Assembly: GCF_002215035.1 (NCBI RefSeq)
Contig: NZ_NKFP01000006.1
Coordinates: forward strand, 2,943,080-3,007,079
Origin: Leptolyngbya ohadii IS1
GTDB lineage: Bacteria > Cyanobacteriota > Cyanobacteriia > Elainellales > Elainellaceae
Direction: 5' to 3'
DNA length: 64,000 bases
The notes below the pieces were generated by a model. It made no database searches. It was given only the letters and a program-made list of their open reading frames with translations, and was not told where the DNA came from. Position numbers and translations under genes: made by a program. This document shows, piece by piece, positions 57,639 to 64,000 of this stretch; within the stretch, counting starts at the first letter, position 1; the number at the start of each line of letters is the position of its first letter.

Positions 57639-58313
57639 ATGAAGCTCAAAGATCGGAACAAGCTGCAAGTAGACTGGATCTCGACGCTGAAAGGAATTAC
57701 CAGCCTGCTGCGCGATCCGGGCAATACGGATTCGGTGTATGACGTAGAGGACGGCTTGAAGAACATCAAAGCAACTCAGCTTGCCGTCGATTATGTGAAA
57801 TCGCAGCCCGGTGTTGCCGAGTTGTTTGAGCAACGCTACCTGGCTCCTTCTCCCGATCTGTCTGCTCTGTTGCAGCTTTCGCCGGATTCGTTGGGCTATG
57901 CCTACGCAAAGTATTTGACTGATTCAGGCTTTGATGCGGAGTTTTATCGCAAAGAGGTCGTAGACAGCGACATCACCTACTTTTTCATGCGCGTCCGCCA
58001 GACCCACGACATCTGGCATATTCTGGGCGGATTCTCCACCGATCCGCTAGGCGAACTGTCGCTAAAAGCCTTTGAACTTGCCCAAATCCGTCGCCCGATC
58101 GCCGCTATTTTTGTTGCCGGAGGACTGCTGCAAACCCTCCTAAAAGCCCCGGATCAGATGGGCAACTTTCTAGAGCAGATTGCGATCGGCTATCGGATGG
58201 GCGCAAAGGCAAAACCCCTGCTGGCTCAAAAATGGGAGGAACAGTGGGAAAAGCCTCTTGCAGAATGGCGATCGGAGTTGGATGTGGAGCCGATGACGAC
58301 TTATGTTCCCTAA
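57639..58313 (+). CDS. Coq4-family protein
   Basis: A 224-residue protein with the invariant Coq4 metal motif HDxxH-x11-E, seen as HDIWHILGGF with Glu 11 residues after the second His. It also has the DSDITYFFMRVRQTHD lead-in. In eukaryotes Coq4 acts in ubiquinone synthesis, with an oxidative decarboxylation role reported. Cyanobacteria make plastoquinone rather than ubiquinone, so a plastoquinone or related isoprenoid-quinone role is possible. It lies between ureB and a GST gene, all on the plus strand with short gaps. Confidence 0.88.
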   Translation: MKLKDRNKLQVDWISTLKGITSLLRDPGNTDSVYDVEDGLKNIKATQLAVDYVKSQPGVAELFEQRYLAPSPDLSALLQLSPDSLGYAYAKYLTDSGFDAEFYRKEVVDSDITYFFMRVRQTHDIWHILGGFSTDPLGELSLKAFELAQIRRPIAAIFVAGGLLQTLLKAPDQMGNFLEQIAIGYRMGAKAKPLLAQKWEEQWEKPLAEWRSELDVEPMTTYVP

Positions 58314-58340
58314 GGGTCTAACGCCCTAACGTGCTAGCCA

Positions 58341-58961
58341 ATGTATAAACTCTACGATTTTCTACCGTCCGGTAACGGCTACAAAGTGCGCTTGCTCCTG
58401 ACCCAGCTAGGCATTCCCTTTGAGCTAATTTTGCTGGATATTCTCAAAGGCGAAACCCGCACCCCCGAATTTCTGGCAAAGAATCCTAACGGACGTATCC
58501 CGCTTTTGGAACTCTCGCCGGGGGAATTCCTCTCCGAGTCGAACGCGATTCTAATTTACCTCAGTCAGGGTACAGAGTTTTTGCCGCTTTCCCCTCTCGA
58601 ACACGCCAGAGTGATGCAGTGGCTCTTTTTTGAGCAGTACAGCCACGAACCCTTTATCGCCACCTCTCGCTTCTGGCTTCAGCACGACATGGCAGAAACC
58701 AAAAAACAGGCACTTGAGGAAAAACAGGCTCCTGGCTATGCCGCATTAGGCGTAATGGAACAGCGGCTCAAAGACCATCCTTTTCTGGTGAACGATCGCT
58801 ATACGATCGCCGATATTGCCCTGTACGCCTACACCCATGTCGCCCACGAAGGGAATTTCGATCTGAGCGGTTTCTCCGGTATCTTGCAGTGGATCGATCG
58901 GGTTAAAAGTCAGCCCAATCATATTTTGATTACCGATGAGGCGATCGGGCAGGATTCTTAA
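58341..58961 (+). CDS. Glutathione S-transferase
   Basis: A 206-residue GST. The N-terminal thioredoxin-like domain has YDFLPSGNGYKVRLLLTQLG and the cis-Pro element GRIPLLEL, followed by SESNAILIYLSQG. The C-terminal all-helical domain has DRYTIADIALYAYTHV. Ser in PSGNG is the likely glutathione-activating residue. Cytosolic; substrate unknown. It is 27 bp after coq4 and convergent with the EamA transporter (4-bp overlap). Confidence 0.9.
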   Translation: MYKLYDFLPSGNGYKVRLLLTQLGIPFELILLDILKGETRTPEFLAKNPNGRIPLLELSPGEFLSESNAILIYLSQGTEFLPLSPLEHARVMQWLFFEQYSHEPFIATSRFWLQHDMAETKKQALEEKQAPGYAALGVMEQRLKDHPFLVNDRYTIADIALYAYTHVAHEGNFDLSGFSGILQWIDRVKSQPNHILITDEAIGQDS

Positions 58962-59908
58962 CCCTGCTTTCCAGCCTTCAATTCCCGACTCAGCAACGCC
59001 ACACTCAGCGTCACGATCAAAATGCCCACAATCTGAATAGTGTTCAGCCGCTCCTGAATCGTGAACCATGCCAGCAGTGCTGTTAACGCCGGATTCGTGG
59101 CAGCCACGATCGATGCAGCCGTCGCCCCCAGATAGCGAATGCCAAAGTTATTGGTCAAGTGACCGCCAAAGGAGACGATCGCAGACAGTAAACCCGCGAC
59201 CCAAAGCGCAGCCCAGGGTAACTGCTGGGTATGGAAATTGAGCACCAGTAAACTGATGCCGGAGAGAATCATGGTCGTGCCGAAGCTGATCCAGGTGTAG
59301 GAAAAGGGATGAATTCGCTCGAAGCTCTTTTGGGCGATCACGGCGTAGAAAGCATAGGTGACACCCGATCCCAATCCGGTGAGAATGCCCACGAGACTGG
59401 CGTGATCTATCTGGGCGTTAATGACGGGCATCGTCAAATAGCTGCCCACAAGCACAAAGCCCATGACAATCCAGCTTAAGGAACTGGGACGGCTGCCAAA
59501 CCACTTCCAGGAGAGCAGTGCCGTAAAAACGGGATAGGTGAAAAATAACGTCATTGCGATCCCCGTGGGAATCGAGCCGATTGCAATATAGAGCAGTGCC
59601 AGATAGAGAAACATCAATCCTCCCCCGACTAAGGATTGCCAGAGGAGAGAACGATTGGAGCGATCGCGCAGATAATGCAGATCAGACCAGATTCCCGGAT
59701 GCAAAACAGGCGCAGCCGATGAGGTGAGAGGAATGACCAGCAGCGTCCGCATGAACATCAGCAGGAATGAGCTGGCGAGCGTGGGGGTGACGAATCCACC
59801 CGTTGTAAAAAGACCTAAGACATCGTGTTCCTTAAATAGAACTCTGACCAATACATTTTGAAAACAGAAAAATACAGAGGACAGTAAAACAATCAGTAAA
59901 CCAAACAT
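58958..59908 (-). CDS. EamA/DMT-family transporter
   Basis: A 316-residue protein with ten hydrophobic helices in two EamA repeats, for example LLIVLLSSVFFCFQNVLVRV at the N-terminus, TYPVFTALLSWKWFG mid-protein, and AATNPALTALLAWFTIQERLN near the end. DMT transporters export amino acids, metabolites or drugs. It reads away from the cupin gene 52 bp upstream, so both could be one operon (cupin first). Confidence 0.9.
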   Translation of the reverse strand: MFGLLIVLLSSVFFCFQNVLVRVLFKEHDVLGLFTTGGFVTPTLASSFLLMFMRTLLVIPLTSSAAPVLHPGIWSDLHYLRDRSNRSLLWQSLVGGGLMFLYLALLYIAIGSIPTGIAMTLFFTYPVFTALLSWKWFGSRPSSLSWIVMGFVLVGSYLTMPVINAQIDHASLVGILTGLGSGVTYAFYAVIAQKSFERIHPFSYTWISFGTTMILSGISLLVLNFHTQQLPWAALWVAGLLSAIVSFGGHLTNNFGIRYLGATAASIVAATNPALTALLAWFTIQERLNTIQIVGILIVTLSVALLSRELKAGKQG

Positions 59909-59960
59909 TCGTTAGCTGAATTGATATGAGGGAACCTATCTTTCAGGAGATTAACACCAT

Positions 59961-60314
59961 TCACGCTGCCACCGAGGGAAAGCGAACCGTGAGAATCGTT
60001 GAGTCCTCTTCTGCCTCCCAGCAATGCTCCACGCCTGGAAGCCACATGACATAGTCTCCCTGCTGCGATAAGACAATCGATCGCTCTGGAAACTCCACCC
60101 GAAATCGTCCGTCAATCAGAATCGAGAGGGTCGTGACCTGAGTATTAGTTGTCCAAGCAGTGCGGCGATCGCCCCTGGGATGGCTTGCCCATTTGAGTTC
60201 AACGGCATCGGTCGATCGGGGATCATCTGCTGGCGTAATGAAATGACCCATAAACCAGCCGCGATAGTGATTACCTTCTAGAGAAGCATTTCCCGTAATA
60301 ATTTCTAAGGGCAT
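59961..60314 (-). CDS. Small cupin-like protein
   Basis: A 117-residue beta-rich protein. A cupin-type barrel is suggested by EGNHYRGWFMGHF early and GDYVMWLPGVEHCWEAEEDS later, which carry His and Glu at metal-ligand-like positions, though the first motif is not a full match. No membrane segment is seen. I chose MPLEIITG at 60314; ATG 60332 adds six residues. It is probably the first gene of an operon with the EamA transporter. Confidence 0.7.
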   Translation of the reverse strand: MPLEIITGNASLEGNHYRGWFMGHFITPADDPRSTDAVELKWASHPRGDRRTAWTTNTQVTTLSILIDGRFRVEFPERSIVLSQQGDYVMWLPGVEHCWEAEEDSTILTVRFPSVAA

Positions 60315-60332
60315 TGTTTTATCTTTAAGCAA

Positions 60333-60884
60333 AATAATTTGCTGCTAATGTCAGTGTTTGAATCCCATCGGGTCATCCTGATGCAATCGTCAGAATCAGA
60401 AGAATCTTTTTCTAAAATCTGCTTAATATTAGTCACGGATAGCAAATTTTACACGCAACCCTTAGAACTAAAGAAGATAAAACTTTGATGAATCTGTCTT
60501 ATTGCGGTTGGTGACAGGCGTCGGAAAGAACTAAAGTTTTATTTAGCAATAGAAATACTGTGTAAATTCGTTTATCAAATCTCCCAGTATTTGAGGTTGT
60601 CATCTAACTTAAGAATGATTCAGTATGAAGGAGTATGACGGCAGCTTTGCTTGCTAGTGTTTTGTTTTTTTAAGCGAATTGACTGTAAGGAAACCGTCGT
60701 AGACACTCACAAAACTCACAAATTCGTGGGAGCGGGAGTTTGGGGATTCTGTCCCCGTACCCCATTTCAACCCAATGGGATGGCTGTCGTCTCTCTTCTT
60801 TTCGTTCTGCTAAAGAAATCACCCCCAGATCTTCTTTTCCCTCAACGAAAGCACAGCAGATCTTTGAGTTACTAGGATTCAAGT
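60333..60884. other. Divergent promoter region, cupin versus GH2
   Basis: A 552-bp AT-rich gap. No ORF is convincing; a possible 74-codon frame at 60651-60875 shows no coding pattern. No strong hairpin or known riboswitch core is visible. Both promoters of the flanking genes should lie here. Confidence 0.4.
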
Positions 60885-62900
60885 TTGATGCAACTACTGG
60901 GTAGAGATTTGAAGAATCAGAACCCCTCTGATTCTATTTCGATATCGATGTTCCGACAGCTCGAAATGGGGTATCCGCGTCCGCAGCTTCAGCGACCGAA
61001 CTGGATGAATCTCAACGGCACCTGGCGATTTGCCTTCGACGATGCTGGACAGTGGCATCAGCCCGAAGATGTGACCGAATGGACTCATGCGATCGAAGTT
61101 CCCTTTGCGCCGGAGGCTCCGCAGAGCGGCATTGGCGATACGGGCTTCCATCCCAACTGCTGGTACGAGCGCGAGTTTTCTGTCCTGGTTCAGGAACACT
61201 GCGACCTGCCCGATCCAGCCCAAATTAATGAGCCGACCTGTCTTACCCTGCGTCCTGGCGGTCGGGTGCTGCTGCACTTTGGCGCAGTCGATTATCACGC
61301 TCGTGTCTGGGTGAACGGTCACTATCTGGGGGAGCATGAGGGCGGACATACCCCCTTCAGCTTCGACATTACCGCTGCCCTGAATCCGGGGGAAGTTCAG
61401 CGAGTTACCGTTTGGGCACAGGACGATCCGCAGGAGTTAGATAAACCGCGAGGCAAGCAGGACTGGCTGCTGGATGCCCATAGCATCTGGTATCCGCGCA
61501 CCAGCGGCATCTGGCAAACCGTGTGGCTGGAGAGCGTCCCGGAAACCTACATTCGTCAAATTCGCTGGACACCCCACTTTGAACGCTGGGAAATTGGCAC
61601 TGAGGCATTTTTGGCAGGTTCGCTGCAAGGCGATCTTCAGCTACGGGTGCGGCTCACGGTGGATAATCGCCTGCTGGTGAGCGATATCTATGAGGTGATT
61701 AATTCTGAAGTTCATCGCCGCATTGCCCTCTCCGATCCGGGAATCGATGACTACCGAAACGCCCTGCTGTGGAGTCCCGAAAAGCCAACCCTGATCGATG
61801 CTCAGGTACAGCTCTGGCGCGGCGGCGAACTGATCGACGAAGTGAAATCCTACACGGCAATGCGAACGGTGGGGATTCAACGCGATCGTTTTATGCTGAA
61901 CGGTCATCCCTACTATCTGCGGCTGGTGCTGGATCAGGGCTACTGGACAGAAACGCTGATGACTCCGCCCTCCGACGAGGCGCTCCGTCGCGATATCGAA
62001 CTGACGAAGCGGATGGGCTTTAACGGCGTTCGCAAACACCAGAAGATCGAAGACCCGCGTTTCCTTTACTGGGCGGACGTAATGGGCTTGCTGGTCTGGG
62101 AGGAAATGCCGAGCGCCTACCGCTTTACCCACAAAGCAGTCGAACGCATTACGAAAGAATGGACAGAAGTGCTGGAGCGAGACAGCAGTCATCCCTGTAT
62201 TGTGGCTTGGGTGCCGTTTAACGAATCCTGGGGTGTGCCTAACTTGACGGAGAACGCCGCCCACCGCTACTACGTCCAGGCACTCTACTACCTGACCAAA
62301 ACCCTCGACCCAACCCGTCCGGTCATTGGCAACGACGGCTGGGAAAGCACCACGACGGACATCCTGGCGATCCACGACTACGATAGTCAACCCCAGCGAC
62401 TCGCCAAGCGATACGGCTCCGATGTGAAGCTGTCCGACCTGTTCCAGAATCAGCGTCCGGGCGGTCGCATCCTCACCCTCGACGGTTACCCGCACCAGGG
62501 ACAGCCCATTATGCTGACGGAGTTTGGCGGCATTGCCTACACGCGCCCCGAAGAGTCTGCCCATACCTGGGGCTATGCCCGATCGCAGGATGCCTCGGAC
62601 TTCCAAAAGCAATACAGCTCCCTGCTGCTGGCAGTGAACCGGGTCGAAATGTTTGCCGGATTCTGCTATACCCAGCTGACCGACACTTTCCAAGAAGCCA
62701 ACGGACTCCTCTACGCCGATCGCACTCCCAAGTTTCCCCTCGAAGCGATCGCCGCCGCCACCCTGGCGAGAGAAGAACTCCCCGTCGCCGGAATGATCGC
62801 CCCCCTCCCCGACGGACATGGCGGAACCCCTGCCTGGTGCGACCAAAACCAGATGGAGCAGATGCCCCAGTGCAGCGGACACCCAGGACAGCCGTGGTAG
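60885..62900 (+). CDS. Glycoside hydrolase family 2 (beta-galactosidase/glucuronidase type)
   Basis: A 671-residue GH2 enzyme. The sugar-binding jelly roll is at the N-terminus (WMNLNGTWRFAFDD near 40-54, then VWVNGHYLGEHEGGHTPFSFDI). An Ig-like domain and a TIM barrel follow. The acid/base Glu447 is in FNESWG and the nucleophile Glu546 in LTEFGG. There is no signal peptide, so it is probably cytoplasmic. Residues before about 25 are unlike the family, and ATG 60948 (MFRQLEMG) is an alternative start. The next plus-strand gene is galT, which suggests galactoside metabolism. Confidence 0.9.
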   Translation: MMQLLGRDLKNQNPSDSISISMFRQLEMGYPRPQLQRPNWMNLNGTWRFAFDDAGQWHQPEDVTEWTHAIEVPFAPEAPQSGIGDTGFHPNCWYEREFSVLVQEHCDLPDPAQINEPTCLTLRPGGRVLLHFGAVDYHARVWVNGHYLGEHEGGHTPFSFDITAALNPGEVQRVTVWAQDDPQELDKPRGKQDWLLDAHSIWYPRTSGIWQTVWLESVPETYIRQIRWTPHFERWEIGTEAFLAGSLQGDLQLRVRLTVDNRLLVSDIYEVINSEVHRRIALSDPGIDDYRNALLWSPEKPTLIDAQVQLWRGGELIDEVKSYTAMRTVGIQRDRFMLNGHPYYLRLVLDQGYWTETLMTPPSDEALRRDIELTKRMGFNGVRKHQKIEDPRFLYWADVMGLLVWEEMPSAYRFTHKAVERITKEWTEVLERDSSHPCIVAWVPFNESWGVPNLTENAAHRYYVQALYYLTKTLDPTRPVIGNDGWESTTTDILAIHDYDSQPQRLAKRYGSDVKLSDLFQNQRPGGRILTLDGYPHQGQPIMLTEFGGIAYTRPEESAHTWGYARSQDASDFQKQYSSLLLAVNRVEMFAGFCYTQLTDTFQEANGLLYADRTPKFPLEAIAAATLAREELPVAGMIAPLPDGHGGTPAWCDQNQMEQMPQCSGHPGQPW

Positions 62901-62907
62901 TCAACTT

Positions 62908-62934
62908 GGCAGGCGAGACGCCTACCCCACAAGA
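62908..62934 (-). repeat. Dispersed palindromic repeat, family A
   Basis: GGCAGGCGAGACGCCTACCC followed by CACAAGA, the inverted and more diverged copy of the family A element, directly after the GH2 stop. Confidence 0.65.
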
Positions 62935-63003
62935 TGATTTGCAGATCGAATTCTGTCTTTAAGGACGATCGAATTCCGACTTAAAAATCCAATCTGGAAA
63001 CGA

Positions 63004-63026
63004 GGGGGCAAACCGTCCCCTTTTTT
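63004..63026 (+). terminator. Rho-independent terminator after GH2
   Basis: GGGGGC-AAACC-GTCCCC forms a 6-bp stem (one G-U pair) with a 5-nt loop and runs into six T residues. It suggests that GH2 and galT are separate transcripts. Confidence 0.82.
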
Positions 63027-63185
63027 CACGCCAAAAAACCCTCCCCTGCTCCCCACTCCCCTACTCCCTCACAAATTCCGCCTCCGGTGTCTGCCTCTTT
63101 AGACAGGGGTTTCCTGATGACTGGGGCGTTATCCTCTGGCTTATAGGTCGTAGCTCTGTAGACGCAGCGTGGTGGCTTCTTAGTA

Positions 63186-64000
63186 ATGGCTCCTCAAATG
63201 CATTCCCAGGAATTAACCAAGCCCGATGGTCGAAAACTGACGCTCTATAGCCGTCAGCCCATTTCCTCAGAAATTCAGGCTCCCAGTCCGGGCAGCGATC
63301 CGATTCAGGCTAATCCCCATTTGCGCTGGCATCCGCTGCGGGGTGAATGGGTCGCCTACGCGAGTCACCGTCAGGGACGGACGTTTATGCCGCCGCCGGA
63401 GTATAATCCGCTGGCTCCCACAACCAATCCCCAGTTCCCCACCGAACTGCCCCAGGGACGCTACGACGTGGCGGTGTTTGACAATCGCTTTCCCTCCATG
63501 ATTCCCTCGGCGCACGATGCTCCTGAAACGATCGTCGATACAATCCCTGCCAATGGAGCCTGCGAGGTCGTTGTCTTTACCCAAGATCCCAACACATCTT
63601 TGAGTCAGCTTCCGCTGGATCACTTGGATCTCCTGCTGCAAGTGTGGGGCGATCGCACCCGTGCGTTGGGCAATCAGTCACAAATTCAGTATGTGCTGCC
63701 GTTTGAAAATAAGGGTGTAGAAGTCGGCGTAACGCTGCACCATCCCCACGGACAAATCTATGCCTATCCCTTCGTCCCACCCGTTCCCGCCCGAATGCTG
63801 GAGCAGCAGCAAAGCTATCATCAGCAGCATCAACGCGGCTTACTTCAAGATTTAATTCAGCAGGAAATCAACGATAACCAGCGCATTCTCTATTCAGATA
63901 ACGAAGCGATCGCCTTTGTCCCCGTTTGTGCCCGTTATCCCTATGAGGTGTGGGTTGCGCCGATTCAGCCCGTTGCGACGTTCATGGATTTGTCTGCCGC
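63186..64000 (+). CDS. galT: Galactose-1-phosphate uridylyltransferase, partial
   Basis: The frame is open from ATG 63186 to the window end (271 codons), so the C-terminus is missing. It has RWHPLRGEWVAYASHRQGR (about 43-61), FDNRFPSM, and the active-site HPHGQIY at residues 186-192, whose second His is the uridylylated nucleophile. GalT converts galactose-1-phosphate and UDP-glucose to UDP-galactose and glucose-1-phosphate (Leloir pathway). It is followed in the fragment by YPYEVWVAPIQP, also conserved. The GH2 enzyme upstream could supply galactose. Confidence 0.93.
   Translation, partial: MAPQMHSQELTKPDGRKLTLYSRQPISSEIQAPSPGSDPIQANPHLRWHPLRGEWVAYASHRQGRTFMPPPEYNPLAPTTNPQFPTELPQGRYDVAVFDNRFPSMIPSAHDAPETIVDTIPANGACEVVVFTQDPNTSLSQLPLDHLDLLLQVWGDRTRALGNQSQIQYVLPFENKGVEVGVTLHHPHGQIYAYPFVPPVPARMLEQQQSYHQQHQRGLLQDLIQQEINDNQRILYSDNEAIAFVPVCARYPYEVWVAPIQPVATFMDLSA

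Noticed and set aside
60651-60875. 74-codon plus-strand frame before the GH2 gene
   Set aside because: No conserved pattern and a competing minus-strand frame of equal length; probably promoter DNA.

Overview
The window is chromosomal DNA from a cyanobacterium, probably of the Leptolyngbya/Oscillatoriales type. The evidence is psaC (PSI iron-sulfur subunit), light-dependent protochlorophyllide reductase, a CRR6-type NDH-1 assembly factor, a Psb35-like small membrane protein, ntcA, a ClpR/ClpP cluster, many cyanobacteria-restricted DUF proteins (DUF554, DUF1815, DUF2839, DUF937) and an extreme density of the cyanobacterial HIP1 octamer GCGATCGC. I see no rRNA, tRNA, phage, transposase or CRISPR. 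It is an ordinary core/accessory region cut at both ends: a YdcF-like gene at the left edge and galT at the right edge.

Layout. 1-5 kb: YdcF-like fragment, por, a beta-lactamase-fold hydrolase and an MFS transporter whose 5' part is duplicated about 0.4 kb upstream. 5-11.5 kb: a CHAT protease-like protein with a membrane anchor and a TPR-like tail, dnaB interrupted by a large intein, and rplI. 11.7-17.6 kb: FMN reductase, crr6, a VWA protein, three consecutive clp genes (two catalytically dead ClpR-type subunits and one active ClpP) and a DnaJ protein. 17.6-29 kb: TPR protein, rsmE, Psb35-like gene, a hybrid histidine kinase, DUF937 and BON proteins, psaC, DUF554, a NarL-type response regulator, a long non-coding stretch, a PadR regulator and a CCB1-like cytochrome b6f maturation factor. 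29-35 kb: tyrA, a DinG-like protein that has lost its helicase motifs, DUF2839, DUF1815 and a PBP4-type peptidase. 35-40 kb: biotin operon bioF-(bioH-like)-bioC-bioD-bioA on the minus strand. 40-46 kb: FAD oxidoreductase, rpsN, nth, then a truncated rseP separated from intact ntcA by a scrambled mosaic. 46-64 kb: sugar transferase, rsmI, lipoprotein, LapA-like, CPBP protease, rarD, nuclease, ada, a secreted methyltransferase, sixA, nhaC, a lone ureB, coq4, GST, EamA transporter, cupin, a GH2 glycosidase and galT.

The most striking structure is 44661-45133. Seven blocks copied from rseP and ntcA, some inverted, are stitched together with short shared sequences at several junctions, including a perfect 128-bp palindrome. 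The N-terminal third of rseP, which carries the HExxH protease motif, is missing at that point. This is either a genuine microhomology-driven rearrangement or an amplification/assembly chimera, and the sequence alone cannot decide. Other notable points are the dnaB intein with an embedded helix-turn-helix, the double-ClpR plus ClpP trio, the degenerate DinG-like protein, a tandem pentapeptide insert inside a kinase ATPase domain, a perfect NtcA box upstream of ntcA, and three families of dispersed palindromic repeats.

Functional links: bio genes form a translationally coupled pathway unit. The GH2 enzyme followed by galT suggests galactoside use. por, psaC, crr6, Psb35-like and CCB1-like genes serve photosynthetic electron transport. 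ntcA is the global nitrogen regulator.
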